A stretch of DNA of 64,000 bases from Serratia liquefaciens (GCF_027594825.1 NZ_CP088930.1:5269019-5333018); one strand, 5' to 3'. Numbered from the stretch's first letter, positions 30,435 to 39,778 are shown. The notes: generated by a model from the sequence alone, not told the origin. Program-made: numbers and translations.

Positions 30435-30757
30435 GTAAAGAATGACTCCTGAACTCACATGTTGCAGTATGTAAGTGTGATGTTAATCGTTTGCCTGCGT
30501 AGATCCTTCTCCAAAGAAGCGAAAACTGAGTTTTTAGTGTGTTGAAGTCGTCAGCGCTTGGTCAGGAGGGGCATTTTGCCGGTACACAGTTGTGAACTGC
30601 GAATTTTGTCCCATATTGAGCAAAAGGGGAAGAGGTAATCGGTATTATAAACTGGGAAATGATAACAAGATTTTATCGGCCAACTGTGGGAAAATGGTTT
30701 AACACATTAATTGTGTGCCTTTTACCCTTGGGAAACCCAATCTGAAAAGGAGTTATA
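30435..30757. promoter_or_regulatory. purR/cydH divergent region with PurR operator
   Basis: On the minus strand AGGCAAACGATTAACA (30481-30496) agrees with the left half of the pur box (ACGCAAACGTTTGCGT), 47 nt upstream of purR, where autoregulation occurs in E. coli. The remaining bases up to cydH show no gene; a 62-codon reading on the minus strand at 30673-30861 is antisense to cydH and has no ribosome site. Confidence 0.6.
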
Positions 30758-30847
30758 ATGGATACCGATTTGAAAATGTCACTGTTCACCACCCTGGGTG
30801 CGCTGGCTGTGATTATCGCTTTTAGCTTCACCGCAGCATTGAACTGA
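30758..30847 (+). CDS. cydH: Cytochrome bd-I small subunit CydH (YnhF)
   Basis: A 29-residue membrane peptide: MDTDLKMSLFTT, a single hydrophobic helix LGALAVIIAFSFTAALN and stop. It follows an AAGGAG ribosome site eight bases before the ATG. It corresponds to E. coli YnhF, which has the same length, the same place between purR and sodB and the same (S/D)TDLK start, and was found as subunit CydH of cytochrome bd-I. Cytochrome bd subunits CydAB are not in this window. Confidence 0.88.
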   Translation: MDTDLKMSLFTTLGALAVIIAFSFTAALN

Positions 30848-30858
30848 TACTCTTCAGT

Positions 30859-30888
30859 CAACCAGGCGCAGCTCGCTACGCCTGGTTG
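30859..30888. terminator. Terminator between cydH and sodB
   Basis: CAACCAGGCG and CGCCTGGTTG make a 10-base perfect stem around a 10-base loop between the convergent genes, followed on the plus strand by TACTTTC. Confidence 0.75.
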
Positions 30889-30902
30889 TACTTTCCCCCG
30901 CG

Positions 30903-31481
30903 TTACGCCAGATTTTCCTCCACAAATGCCCAGTTAACCAGCGCCCAGAAGTTTTCCAGGTAGGTCGGTCGTGCGTTGCGATAATCGATATAGTAGGCGT
31001 GTTCCCAAACGTCGACGGTCAGCAGCGGTTTGTCTTCACCGGTCAACGGCGTGGCCGCGTTCGAGGTATTAACAATCGCCAGCGAGCCATCCGGCCTTTC
31101 CACTAACCAGGTCCAGCCTGCGCCGAAGTTTTTCACCGCGGCGTCGCTGAATTGTTCCCGGAAGGCGGTAAAAGAACCAAAAGCCTGGTTGATCGCCGCG
31201 GCCAATTTGCCCTGAGGCTCTCCGCCGCCCTGAGGTGACAGGCAGTGCCAATAGAAGGTGTGATTCCATACCTGGGCCGCATTGTTGAAGATGCCGCCGC
31301 TGGAAGCCTTGATGAGGGCTTCAAGGGAGGAACCTTCAAACTCGCTGCCTTTCAGCAGATTGTTCAGGTTGACCACGTAGGCGTTGTGATGCTTGCCATA
31401 GTGGTATTCCAGGGTTTCTGCCGAAATGTGCGGTTCGAGGGCGTTTTTTTCATAAGGTAGTGCGGGCAGTTCAAACGACAT
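30903..31481 (-). CDS. sodB: Iron superoxide dismutase
   Basis: A 192-residue cytoplasmic Fe superoxide dismutase. Metal ligands are visible in order: His27 in LEYHYGKHH, His in WNHTFYWHC, Asp in DVWEHAYY and the His of the same motif. The start [13 protein letters not shown] is the family start, with a GGAGGAAGC ribosome site. In enteric bacteria SodB is lowered under iron starvation through RyhB; the leader here is consistent with that, but I did not identify the pairing bases. Confidence 0.97.
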   Translation of the reverse strand: MSFELPALPYEKNALEPHISAETLEYHYGKHHNAYVVNLNNLLKGSEFEGSSLEALIKASSGGIFNNAAQVWNHTFYWHCLSPQGGGEPQGKLAAAINQAFGSFTAFREQFSDAAVKNFGAGWTWLVERPDGSLAIVNTSNAATPLTGEDKPLLTVDVWEHAYYIDYRNARPTYLENFWALVNWAFVEENLA

Positions 31482-31674
31482 TGCTTCCTCCTTGTACAGT
31501 GCCAATTTTCCGTCAGAGCAACGGAAATGCAATTGACCTGTTTTTATTGTGGGTATTTAGCTTAGCAATTTTCGCGATGAAATACAGTGGGGCGGGCTAA
31601 AGGATTGGGTGCTTTAGGGACAGCAGGAAAATCAGTCAGGGGAGTGCGGCTGGACAGGCCAGCCGCGAAGGAGT

Positions 31675-32493
31675 TTATCGAATGGTTTTCGGTGTTACTA
31701 CACGGCGAGCGCCGATGTAATGGTTTTGCCAGTAGTCATTGTCGAGCTGGCTGATCCGAATTTCTTCACCGGTACGCGGTGACTGAATGAATTTGCCGTT
31801 GCCCAGATAAACGCCAACATGGTCTGCTACGCCGCGGTTATTAATGCGGAAGAACACCAGGTCACCGCTTTCCAGCTCGCTTCTCTTGATCGGCGCGGCG
31901 TCGCGCAGGTGGTACATCTCGTTGGCGGTGCGCGGCATTTTGATTTTCACCACGTCTTTATACGCGTAGTAAATCAGGCCGCTGCAGTCGAAGCCGGTTC
32001 TTGGCGAAGTACCGCCCCAGCGGTAAGGCTTGCCCATTTGGTCCATCAGCTTGGCCATCGCGGTTTGCTTGGCATGCTGGTAGCGTTTTTTGTGCGCTGG
32101 AGTCAGCTTCAAGGGTTTATCATCACGCACCAACTTCGCAGTAGCCATACCGGCTTCGCGGTGGCGACCATAGCCTTTTTTGTAACCCTTTTTCGGCGGG
32201 GTAACTTTGATTTTAGCTATTTTCTGAGTTTTGCCTTTCGATTTGGCGCTGACGATCTTTTTAGCGGTTTTTTCCGTTTTGGCTTTGGAAAGCTTGGCGG
32301 TTTTCTGCGGGGTGGTGGTTTTGGCTTTTTTGCTGGCTTTTACCGCTTTCTTTTTCTTGCGGTCATCGGGCCGGGCTTCGTTGACATGGCTCTTGCGCTG
32401 CTCGGCGGCAATGCGTCCCTGCGGCGCAGCATGCGCCAGATTGAAGAATAGCTGTGTAAACAACAGCACAAAAAGCGTAAGAATTAAACGCAT
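31675..32493 (-). CDS. mepH: Murein DD-endopeptidase MepH (NlpC/P60)
   Basis: A 272-residue exported hydrolase. A signal peptide (LILTLFVLLFTQLFFNLAHA) is followed by about 80 residues extremely rich in Lys, Ala and Thr, a basic linker, and a C-terminal NlpC/P60 domain with the catalytic Cys in RTGFDCSGLIYY and His in GVADHVGVYLG. E. coli MepH (YdhO) cleaves D-Ala-mDAP cross-links so the wall can grow. The polybasic linker is notable and may bind wall polymers. Confidence 0.9.
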   Translation of the reverse strand: MRLILTLFVLLFTQLFFNLAHAAPQGRIAAEQRKSHVNEARPDDRKKKKAVKASKKAKTTTPQKTAKLSKAKTEKTAKKIVSAKSKGKTQKIAKIKVTPPKKGYKKGYGRHREAGMATAKLVRDDKPLKLTPAHKKRYQHAKQTAMAKLMDQMGKPYRWGGTSPRTGFDCSGLIYYAYKDVVKIKMPRTANEMYHLRDAAPIKRSELESGDLVFFRINNRGVADHVGVYLGNGKFIQSPRTGEEIRISQLDNDYWQNHYIGARRVVTPKTIR

Positions 32494-32908
32494 GTCGACG
32501 TTACCAACCTTGGCCCCGGAACAGATATCGAAAGAAGGACAGTATTCCCGAATTTCGCCATATAAAACAGCGAAGAACTCATAAATGATAATCCATATTG
32601 TGAGAAAACGTTAATGGCATTTTTTTTGCCGAAAAATCAAACCGTTGATGTATAAAAAAAAGACAATCACCGTCGGCGGGATTATTTAGCGGCGCATTTT
32701 GATGACAAAATATATTAGTGAAATGGCCAGATTAAAAATGTTATTCTGCGCATATGTTTTGACCGGAAAGGCTTTGCCGGTAAGACGCGACTGACTACGG
32801 GGAAATGCCCTTGCAAAAGATGGCGTTTTCTTGCGACTGTTCCAGCCGCTACAATGGCCGGTGTGATGCATGTTGTAGCCATAAGACTTGGCTTGAGGAA
32901 GCAATACA
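32494..32908. other. mepH/grxD divergent region
   Basis: A 415-nt spacer between two divergent genes. An imperfect hairpin (ACCGGAAAGGCTTTGCCGGT, 32761-32780) occurs in the likely grxD leader. I see no gene; open frames on the minus strand at 32686-32993 overlap grxD antisense and have no support. Confidence 0.35.
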
Positions 32909-33256
32909 ATGACGACGACGATTGAAAAAATTCAGCACCAGATCGCTGAGAACCCGATTCTGTTGTACATGAAGGGTTCACCGAAATTGCCAAACTGCGG
33001 TTTCTCTGCGCAAGCCGTGCAGGCGCTGTCTGCCTGTGGCGAACGCTTTGCCTACGTTGATATTCTGCAGAACCCGGACATCCGTTCCGAGTTGCCTAAA
33101 TACGCCAACTGGCCGACCTTCCCACAGCTGTGGGTCGACGGTGAGCTGGTAGGCGGCTGCGATATCATCATCGAAATGTATCAGCGCGGCGAACTGCAGC
33201 AGCTGATCAAAGAAACGGCAGAGAAGTACAAACAGCAGGAAGACCAGCAGCCATAA
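32909..33256 (+). CDS. grxD: Monothiol glutaredoxin GrxD
   Basis: A 115-residue monothiol glutaredoxin with the CGFS active site (Cys30), the start MTTTIEKIQHQIAENPI and the glutathione-binding WPTFPQLWVDGELVGGCDI. Such proteins bind a glutathione-ligated 2Fe-2S cluster as dimers, often with BolA, and move clusters between assembly systems and targets. The single gene is convergent with rnt. Confidence 0.96.
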   Translation: MTTTIEKIQHQIAENPILLYMKGSPKLPNCGFSAQAVQALSACGERFAYVDILQNPDIRSELPKYANWPTFPQLWVDGELVGGCDIIIEMYQRGELQQLIKETAEKYKQQEDQQP

Positions 33257-33282
33257 TCGGCTCGGTTTTACTGTTGGGTTCC

Positions 33283-33323
33283 ATCGGGCGGCACCAGTGA
33301 AGACTGGGCCGCCCGATTTTTTT
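33283..33323. terminator. Bidirectional terminator between grxD and rnt
   Basis: ATCGGGCGG and CCGCCCGAT form a stem followed by seven T on the plus strand. Confidence 0.82.
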
Positions 33324-33326
33324 GTC

Positions 33327-33974
33327 TTAGTCGGTGTTTTCGACCGCCAGTGGCCAGCCACCCAGGCGTTTCCAACGGTTGACCAGCTCGCAGAACAGCA
33401 AAGCGGTTTGCTCGGTGTCATACAGGGCTGAGTGCGCCTGAGAACTGTCGAACGGGATATTGGCGGCGATGCAGGCTTTGGCCAGCACCGTCTGCCCCAG
33501 TACCAGCCCACTCAGCGCCGCAGTATCAAAGGTGGCGAAGGGGTGGAACGGGTTGCGTTTCAGGCTGGCGCGCTCTGCGGCCGCCATCAGGAAGCTGTGA
33601 TCAAAATTGGCATTGTGCGCCACAATGATTGCCCGGTTGCAGCCACGATCCTTGATGCCCTTGCGCACGGCTTTAAAAATAGCGTGCAACGCATCGTGCT
33701 CACTGACCGCACCGCGCAATGGGTTACTTGGGTCGATGCCGTTAAAGGCCAGCGCTTCCGGCTGCAGGTTGGCGCCTTCAAAAGGTTCCACGTGGAAGTG
33801 CAGGGTCTCGTCCTGCTGCAACCAGCCGTTTTCATCCATTTTTAACGTAACGGCGGCAATCTCCAGCAGCGCGTCGGTTTTGGCATTAAATCCGGCAGTT
33901 TCTATATCTATGACTACGGGGTAAAACCCACGAAAACGGCCACTCAGGGCGTTAAGATCACTTTTTTCGGCCAT
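33327..33974 (-). CDS. rnt: Ribonuclease T
   Basis: A 215-residue DEDDh exonuclease that trims the 3' ends of tRNAs and other small RNAs. The four acidic residues lie in [19 protein letters not shown] and HSALYDTE. The start at 33974 gives the same length as E. coli RNase T; an upstream in-frame ATG would add 11 residues unlike the family. In E. coli gloA also lies just upstream of rnt. Confidence 0.95.
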   Translation of the reverse strand: MAEKSDLNALSGRFRGFYPVVIDIETAGFNAKTDALLEIAAVTLKMDENGWLQQDETLHFHVEPFEGANLQPEALAFNGIDPSNPLRGAVSEHDALHAIFKAVRKGIKDRGCNRAIIVAHNANFDHSFLMAAAERASLKRNPFHPFATFDTAALSGLVLGQTVLAKACIAANIPFDSSQAHSALYDTEQTALLFCELVNRWKRLGGWPLAVENTD

Positions 33975-34050
33975 CAGTTTCTTATCTTCATCGAATGCAG
34001 CGCGCATTATGGCAAATTTTGCGCCCGGTTGCAGGCGGTTATCACGCAGA

Positions 34051-34078
34051 TAAAAATAAGGGCGCAGGAAGCGCCCTT
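34051..34078 (-). terminator. Terminator after gloA
   Basis: On the minus strand GGGCGC and GCGCCC pair around TTCCT and are followed by TTATTTTTAT. Confidence 0.75.
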
Positions 34079-34086
34079 AATCGACC

Positions 34087-34494
34087 TCAGTGGCCCAGAC
34101 CATGCCCGGCATGTTTGTTCTCGATCAGTTCGATCTTGTAACCGTCCGGGTCTTCAACAAAGGCGATCACCGTGGTGCCACCTTTTACCGGTCCGGCTTC
34201 GCGAGTAACCTTGCCACCGGCGTTGCGGATGCTGTCACAGGTTGCGGCGACATCGTCGACGCCCAGCGCCAAATGACCAAACGCGCTGCCCATTTCGTAG
34301 CTGTCGGTGCCCCAGTTATAGGTCAGTTCAATCACCGCACCTTCGCTTTCATCGGTATAGCCCACAAACGCCAGCGAGTATTTGTATTCCGGGTTCTCGC
34401 TGGTACGCAGCAAGCGCATGCCTAATACCTTGGTATAAAAGTCGATGGAACGTTGCAGGTCACCGACGCGGATCATGGTATGGAGTAAGCGCAT
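34087..34494 (-). CDS. gloA: Lactoylglutathione lyase (glyoxalase I)
   Basis: A 135-residue Ni-type glyoxalase I that converts the methylglyoxal-glutathione hemithioacetal to S-lactoylglutathione. All four metal ligands of the E. coli enzyme are at the same numbers: His5, Glu56, His74 and Glu122. AGAGGA precedes the ATG at 34494. In E. coli gloA follows nemRA; here idi separates them. Confidence 0.97.
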   Translation of the reverse strand: MRLLHTMIRVGDLQRSIDFYTKVLGMRLLRTSENPEYKYSLAFVGYTDESEGAVIELTYNWGTDSYEMGSAFGHLALGVDDVAATCDSIRNAGGKVTREAGPVKGGTTVIAFVEDPDGYKIELIENKHAGHGLGH

Positions 34495-34818
34495 AATTCC
34501 TCTGATTGGATGTGCCGTTGCCAATGGCGGATGGATTGAAGCGAAATTCAGTATAGCGTTGCCGCATAAGGGATTTCAATGTATGCCGGGGCGGGAGCGG
34601 GAGAGTTGGAGTGACATTGTCACCTTATTAATGGCAATCGCACAGTATGTGCCCTATGGTTGATGGAAATAGGTACTATACCCCCCGCAAGGAACAGCAG
34701 GGTCGGATAGCGATCCAGACTCAGGCGGATGGCCTCAATTTATACATTTGGATCTGGTTAATATGTTTTTTTGTTTTTTCCCGTGCGGAATGATGGCTAC
34801 TGCCGAAGGAGATCATCA
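34495..34818. other. gloA/idi divergent region
   Basis: A 324-nt spacer with no gene seen. It contains the short palindrome GTGACATTGTCAC (34611-34623) of unknown meaning and must hold the promoters of both divergent genes. Confidence 0.3.
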
Positions 34819-35358
34819 ATGGACGAAATGCTGATTCTGGTGGATGCCGAAGATAATTCCGTGGGGTCACAAACCAAAACGCTGGTGCACCAGCAGGGAT
34901 TACTGCACCGGGCGTTTTCAATTTTTATTTTTGACAGCCAGGGCCGACTGCTGCTGCAACAGCGGGCTTTCAGTAAATACCATTCTGCCGGGTTGTGGAC
35001 CAACACCTGCTGCGGTCACCCGCGTTGGGGTGAAGCGACGCAGGCGGCCGCACAGCGGCGGTTACAGGAAGAGATGGGCTTTTGCACTGAGCTACTGAAG
35101 GTATCGAGTTTTACCTACCGCGCGGAAGTGCCAGGCGATTTAATTGAGCACGAATTTGATCATATTTACGTGGGCTTGTTTGACGGTGAACCGCAAGAGG
35201 ATCCTGAAGAAGCCCACAGCTGGTTGTGGGTCGATATTCGGCAATTAACCCAGGAGCTAAAAAATGACCCTGATAAATTTACCGTTTGGTTTCGCAGCAT
35301 AATGAATAATATCGACGCCGCTGAGATTGACCGTTGGAGACAGTTGGTCTCCCGTTAA
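34819..35358 (+). CDS. idi: Isopentenyl-diphosphate delta-isomerase, type I
   Basis: A 179-residue type I IDI of the Nudix fold, interconverting IPP and DMAPP. The catalytic cysteine lies in WTNTCCGHPRWGE, the Nudix-like helix in AAQRRLQEEMGF and the second metal/active-site region in HEFDHIYVG; Trp in SWLWVDI is also conserved. It has GAAGGAG before the ATG. E. coli has no gene here, and its idi is elsewhere, so this is a Serratia-side insertion or relocation between gloA and nemA. Confidence 0.93.
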   Translation: MDEMLILVDAEDNSVGSQTKTLVHQQGLLHRAFSIFIFDSQGRLLLQQRAFSKYHSAGLWTNTCCGHPRWGEATQAAAQRRLQEEMGFCTELLKVSSFTYRAEVPGDLIEHEFDHIYVGLFDGEPQEDPEEAHSWLWVDIRQLTQELKNDPDKFTVWFRSIMNNIDAAEIDRWRQLVSR

Positions 35359-35381
35359 ATTGCCCCCGAACCGATAAACGA

Positions 35382-35420
35382 CAAAAGCCCGCCGGCATTC
35401 GCATACCGGCGGGCGTTCTT
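35382..35420. terminator. Bidirectional terminator between idi and nemA
   Basis: GCCCGCCGG and CCGGCGGGC pair around a 10-base loop, with T-rich sequence on both outer sides. Confidence 0.82.
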
Positions 35421-35438
35421 ATTTTGTTTGTCGCATTC

Positions 35439-36536
35439 TTACAGCGTCGGGTAGTCGGTGTAACCCTCAGCACCGCCGCCATAGAAGGTTTCTGGCTGAG
35501 GTTCGTTTAGCGCAGCATTTTGCTTCAAGCGCTCTACCAGATCTGGGTTGGCGATATAGCTACGACCGAAGGCCACCGCATCGATAAAGCCTTTGTTGAT
35601 CAGCTCTTCTGCTTTCTCGGCGGTATAAGCGCCGGCACCGACGATGACGCCTTTAAAGTGGGCGCGCACCGAGTCACGGAAGGCGTCAGAATAAGGCTTG
35701 CCGCCGGCCCAGTCGGGCTCGGAAATGTGCAGGAAAGCGATATTGCGCTTGTTCAGCTCTTCCACCAGATACAGCGCCGCTTCTTCCTGATCTTCCCCGT
35801 TATCCAGGCCGTTGAACGGACCCAGCGGTGAAATACGGATGCCAATGTGTTCTGAACCCCATTCGGCGATGCTTGCGTCAACCACTTCCAAAGTCAGGCG
35901 AGTGCGGTTTTCGATGCTACCGCCGTATTGGTCGATACGTTGGTTAGACGCCGGCGACATAAACTGGTGCAGCAGATAGCCGTGCGCCGCGTGCAGTTCG
36001 ATAAAATCAAAGCCGGCTTCACGCGCGTTGGCGGTGGCCTGACGGAAATCATTAATGATCCCCGGGATCTCTTCGGTTTCCAGCGCTCGTGGGGTAGAGG
36101 TCGGCACTCGTACCCAGGCACCGGTTTCGTCACGTACGGTGGTGCGGGTGTCGGCATTGATCGCAGAAGGGGCCACCGGTGCCTGCTGGCCCGGTTGCAG
36201 GCTGTTGTGGGAAATACGGCCCACGTGCCACAGTTGAACGGCGATATGGCCATTCTTATCGTGTACCGCCTGGGTGATTTTTTTCCACGCGGCGATCTGC
36301 TCTGGGGTGTGCAGCCCCGGAGCGCCGGCATAGCCTTTCGCCTGGAAAGAAATCTGAGTGGCTTCAGTGACGATCAGGCCGGCACTGGCGCGCTGAGCAT
36401 AATATTCGCCCATTAACGGAGTAGGGATATCGCCGGGCTCAATGCTGCGCAGCCGCGTCAGTGGGGCCATAAACACGCGGTTTGGCAGGGTGACAGCGCC
36501 AACCTTCAACGGGGAGAACAGCTTTTCAATCTTCAT
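35439..36536 (-). CDS. nemA: N-ethylmaleimide reductase, old yellow enzyme family
   Basis: A 365-residue FMN-dependent alkene reductase. Family landmarks: [20 protein letters not shown] at the start, [10 protein letters not shown], the [16 protein letters not shown] barrel motif and [14 protein letters not shown] for phosphate binding. NemA reduces N-ethylmaleimide, nitro-esters and other electrophiles. It lies 88 nt downstream of nemR in the same direction, so nemRA is probably one operon. The start at 36536 fits the family; a reading 40 codons longer does not. Confidence 0.95.
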   Translation of the reverse strand: MKIEKLFSPLKVGAVTLPNRVFMAPLTRLRSIEPGDIPTPLMGEYYAQRASAGLIVTEATQISFQAKGYAGAPGLHTPEQIAAWKKITQAVHDKNGHIAVQLWHVGRISHNSLQPGQQAPVAPSAINADTRTTVRDETGAWVRVPTSTPRALETEEIPGIINDFRQATANAREAGFDFIELHAAHGYLLHQFMSPASNQRIDQYGGSIENRTRLTLEVVDASIAEWGSEHIGIRISPLGPFNGLDNGEDQEEAALYLVEELNKRNIAFLHISEPDWAGGKPYSDAFRDSVRAHFKGVIVGAGAYTAEKAEELINKGFIDAVAFGRSYIANPDLVERLKQNAALNEPQPETFYGGGAEGYTDYPTL

Positions 36537-36550
36537 AGTGCATCCTATAT

Positions 36551-36570
36551 TAATAGACCGGTCGACTAGT
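36551..36570. promoter_or_regulatory. Possible second NemR half-site
   Basis: TAGACCGGTCGACTA at 36554-36568 repeats the TAGACC arm of the nemR operator and lies 18 nt upstream of nemA. The right arm is poor, so binding is uncertain. Confidence 0.35.
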
Positions 36571-36624
36571 AATGAGATAAAACCGCCCCGCAGGGCAAGT
36601 TTCGATAAAATCAGGGTGTTTCGT

Positions 36625-37230
36625 TTAAGGTTGCGGTGGACGCAACAGCAATTCAATACTTTCCAGCGCGCTGGTCAACGGAGCGACCGAACGGCGGATT
36701 TTGGCACGCAGCGAAGCGCCAAGCCACAGCGAATACAGCGTTTCTGCTGTTGCTGCCGGGCTCATGGCAATCGACAGGGCGCCTTCACGGATACCGCGTT
36801 CAATCGCATCCTGCAGGTGAGCAATCACCCGGGCGGTTCCGGTTTCCAACGCATGCCGCATTGGCTCTGACAAATCACTCACCTCGGCGGAAAGCTTCAC
36901 CGCCAGGCAGGCATTGTGGCATTCGCTACGGCAGTGGTAGCTGATTGCCTGGGCGTAATAGCTCAGCAACTGATGACGCGCATCGCTCTTATCGTCGGCA
37001 AACAGCTGTTTCATTTCCGCATCGTAATGCTCGAAATAACGCTGCAGCATCGCTTCTCCAAAGGCTTCCTTCGAACGGAAGTAGTGGTAGAACGAGCCTT
37101 TCGGCACCCCGGCCGTGTTCAACAGCTCGCTTAAGCCCATCCCGGTAAAACCAAGGCGCAGGCTGAGCGTCTCGCCGGTGGCGAGCAAATGTTCACGGGT
37201 GTCTGTCGGGCAATGCGCATGTTTAGTCAT
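36625..37230 (-). CDS. nemR: TetR-family repressor NemR
   Basis: A 201-residue TetR regulator that senses electrophiles and hypochlorite through cysteines in E. coli. The DNA-binding part [20 protein letters not shown], then [20 protein letters not shown], is nearly the same as in E. coli NemR. The C-terminal part keeps a Cys in [18 protein letters not shown], at the place of the E. coli sensory Cys106 region. The start at 37230 ([15 protein letters not shown]) was chosen by family fit. Confidence 0.93.
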   Translation of the reverse strand: MTKHAHCPTDTREHLLATGETLSLRLGFTGMGLSELLNTAGVPKGSFYHYFRSKEAFGEAMLQRYFEHYDAEMKQLFADDKSDARHQLLSYYAQAISYHCRSECHNACLAVKLSAEVSDLSEPMRHALETGTARVIAHLQDAIERGIREGALSIAMSPAATAETLYSLWLGASLRAKIRRSVAPLTSALESIELLLRPPQP

Positions 37231-37247
37231 AATGGTTGTCAGCATAA

Positions 37248-37263
37248 TAGACCGATCGGTCTA
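37248..37263. promoter_or_regulatory. NemR operator
   Basis: TAGACCGATCGGTCTA is a perfect 16-base palindrome 17 nt upstream of nemR and contains the TAGACC arms known for the E. coli nemRA operator. Autoregulation is inferred. Confidence 0.85.
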
Positions 37264-37276
37264 GGTCAAGAGCAAT

Positions 37277-37303
37277 AAAAAAAACCGGCGTTAGGACGCC
37301 GGT
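37277..37303 (-). terminator. Terminator after eptA
   Basis: On the minus strand ACCGGCGT and ACGCCGGT form a tight hairpin followed by eight T residues, about 47 nt after the stop. Confidence 0.85.
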
Positions 37304-37349
37304 TGCGATGAAAGGTATTTTGCCCGAGCAGGGTGAAGAAGTTAAGTCT

Positions 37350-38987
37350 TTATGCCCCGCTGCGGCAGCGTTGCAGGATGTCCAACTGCGGCTGATACTC
37401 GCGAGTTTGCACGTTCAACATACCGAGCATGGTATGGAACAGGTTGTCCTGCGACACCTCGTCTTTTTCCGCCAGGGTGTTCAGGCACTGACGATCAACT
37501 TTGAAGTTGCGCTCATAGTCCGCAGACATCCACATCAGGAAGGGCACGTGGGTCTGCTGGCTTGGGGCGAAGACATAGGGCGTGCCGTGCAGGTACATGC
37601 CGTTTTCACCCAATGATTCGCCGTGGTCGGAAAGGTACACCAGCGCCGTGTTGAACTTGTCGCTGTACTGCTGCAGCAGCTTGATGGTGTCGTCGAGCAT
37701 GGCATCGGTATACAGCAGAGAGTTGTCATAGGTATTGACCAACTGCTCGTGGGTGCAATCCTGAATCTGATTGCTGTCGCAGGTCGGCGAGAACTTCTGG
37801 AACTCTGGCGTACTGCGGCGGTAATAGGCCGGCCCGTGGCTGCCCATCTGATGCAGTACGATCACGCCGTCGTCTTTCAGGCTGTTGATGTAGTCGTTCA
37901 GCTTGTACAGCAACACATTATCCATGCACACATCACCGTCGCAATCCTGCGGCAGTTTCAGCTTGGTCATGTCTACGTGCGGTACGCGATCGCAGGCACC
38001 TTTGCAGCCACCGTCATTTTCACGCCACAGCACGTTAACACCGGCATGGGCCAGTACGTCTAGTACGCCTTCCTGATGCGTAGCCAGAGTCGCATCGTAA
38101 TCCTTGCGCGGCATGTTGGAGAACATGCAGGGGACGGATATGGCGGTTTCGGTGCCACAGGAGCTGGCGTTTTTAAAGTAGGTCACATTGTCTTGTTTCA
38201 GGCGCGGGTTGGTTTCGCGGCCATAGCCTCCGAGCGAGAAATTCTCGGCGCGCGCCGTTTCGCCCACCACCAGGATCACCAGGGTTTTCTTTTGCTGTGA
38301 GGCTATCAGCGGTCCTTTGCGAGCATCTTCACCGATTTTCACCAGCGGCAGGTTACGGGTGAAGTACCGTTGCTGGGTAAACTTGATGGTGCCGGCGACA
38401 AAGTTAGAAGGCGTCAGCATTTTCACTACGCTTTTGTTATTGCGGATCAGCGAAGCGTAGTCCTTATAAAACAGCGCGGCGATAATCAGGATCACCACCA
38501 CGGAAAGCATCACGTTGGCGGCTCGCAGCCCGGCCATGTACCACCAGGGGCGGGTTTTCCGGATCTCGGTGAAGCAGACCACCACCGCCGGAACAATACC
38601 GAGCAACACCAGCCACAGCCCCATGCGAGGTGTCAGCAGTGCCGTGGCCTCCTGCGGGTTGGTCTCGAAGGCGTTCTGCATCATGTTGCCGTCGATGACC
38701 ACGCCATAGCTGAACATAAAGTAGTTGGCGGCCGCGCTGCCGAGCAGGAAGAAAATCATCAGCGGTTTGCGCAGGAAGGGCACGGTCAGCACGCTGAAGA
38801 TGATATTCAACGCGCAAAAAATCACGACCGGCATGGTGGCCGCGAAAATAACGCTGTGGACGTTATCGAAGCTGATATACGACCAGGCCTTATGAAGGAA
38901 TAACGCGTTCTGGAACAGAGTGAAGAACAAGGCGCTGGCGAGGATAAAACCCAGGCTGTTGCACTGTAAGCGTTGACGTAACCACAT
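37350..38987 (-). CDS. eptA: Lipid A phosphoethanolamine transferase EptA
   Basis: A 545-residue inner-membrane enzyme that moves phosphoethanolamine to lipid A and so raises resistance to cationic peptides and polymyxin. Five hydrophobic helices cover residues 1-200; the periplasmic sulfatase-like domain follows with the nucleophile threonine in CGTETAISVPC and the zinc site LSDHGESLGE. Several cysteines in the soluble domain would form the family disulfides. A TTG two codons upstream is better spaced from AGGA and is an alternative start. No pmrAB genes are adjacent. Confidence 0.92.
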   Translation of the reverse strand: MWLRQRLQCNSLGFILASALFFTLFQNALFLHKAWSYISFDNVHSVIFAATMPVVIFCALNIIFSVLTVPFLRKPLMIFFLLGSAAANYFMFSYGVVIDGNMMQNAFETNPQEATALLTPRMGLWLVLLGIVPAVVVCFTEIRKTRPWWYMAGLRAANVMLSVVVILIIAALFYKDYASLIRNNKSVVKMLTPSNFVAGTIKFTQQRYFTRNLPLVKIGEDARKGPLIASQQKKTLVILVVGETARAENFSLGGYGRETNPRLKQDNVTYFKNASSCGTETAISVPCMFSNMPRKDYDATLATHQEGVLDVLAHAGVNVLWRENDGGCKGACDRVPHVDMTKLKLPQDCDGDVCMDNVLLYKLNDYINSLKDDGVIVLHQMGSHGPAYYRRSTPEFQKFSPTCDSNQIQDCTHEQLVNTYDNSLLYTDAMLDDTIKLLQQYSDKFNTALVYLSDHGESLGENGMYLHGTPYVFAPSQQTHVPFLMWMSADYERNFKVDRQCLNTLAEKDEVSQDNLFHTMLGMLNVQTREYQPQLDILQRCRSGA

Positions 38988-39105
38988 TGCCAAATCTAAG
39001 TCCTGCTATTAAGTAATGCGCTGAAATTTACAGGATGAAACTTAAGAAAACCTTAGAGATTCAGAATGGTGGCGGAGTCGTTCAGTTTTGGTTTAGAAAT
39101 AAGGT

Positions 39106-39130
39106 CGCCAGACCGGGGGTCGGTCTGGCG
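39106..39130 (-). terminator. Terminator after the NmrA-like reductase
   Basis: CGCCAGACC and GGTCTGGCG form a 9-base stem next to the gene end, followed on the minus strand by ACCTTATTTC. Confidence 0.7.
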
Positions 39131-39136
39131 ATGCGA

Positions 39137-39778
39137 TCAGTAAGCGGCGGTAAATTGCGCTTTGATAAACTGCGGCTTTTCAATTTCGTCGATGATGGCG
39201 ACCGACAGATCTTCCACCGAGATACCGGCTGGCGCCTGGCCGTTCATCAACAGCTGGGTGGTGCCGAGGCGGAACTGGCCGGTGCGCTTGCCGGGCTCCA
39301 GTAGGGCGGCTGGCGACAAATAGGTCCAGTCGAGGGACGAGTCGTTGCGCAGTTTGTTGCGTAAATCACGCACTGCACGAGCACCTGGACGGATATTTTC
39401 CGGGAATTCCGGCGTGTCTACCAATTCAACGCCCGGCGCGACCTCCAGACTGCCGGCACCTCCCACCACCAACAGGCGTTTAACACCGGCTTTTTTAACC
39501 GCGTCCAGGATTTGCTGTGCGCCCCGGCTGGTTTTTTCGTAGAGGTTATCTTCCGCCCAGCCTGGGTTATAAGCGCTGATCACCGCGTCCTGCCCGGACA
39601 GCTGTTTCGCCAGCCATTCGGTATCGGCGACGTCGCCCAAAGCTATGCTCAGGTTGGCGTTCTCCGGCAGGTCTTTTTGCTGACGGGCAATCGCCGTAAC
39701 TTGCAGTCCACGCGCCAGCGCTTCGTCCAGCACGCGGCGGCCTACAAAACCTGTTGCTCCAATAATGGCTACTTTCAT
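39137..39778 (-). CDS. NAD(P)-binding reductase, NmrA/YwnB-like
   Basis: A 213-residue short-chain-type protein with an N-terminal Rossmann nucleotide motif (VAIIGATGFVGRRVLDEA) and the segment AYNPGWAED, typical of the NAD(P)H-binding NmrA-like group. The substrate is unknown; relatives include quinone or flavin reductases. The start at 39778 has CAGGAG in front; the longer reading runs antisense through the neighbouring LysR gene. It is divergent from that LysR gene, which probably controls it. Confidence 0.82.
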   Translation of the reverse strand: MKVAIIGATGFVGRRVLDEALARGLQVTAIARQQKDLPENANLSIALGDVADTEWLAKQLSGQDAVISAYNPGWAEDNLYEKTSRGAQQILDAVKKAGVKRLLVVGGAGSLEVAPGVELVDTPEFPENIRPGARAVRDLRNKLRNDSSLDWTYLSPAALLEPGKRTGQFRLGTTQLLMNGQAPAGISVEDLSVAIIDEIEKPQFIKAQFTAAY

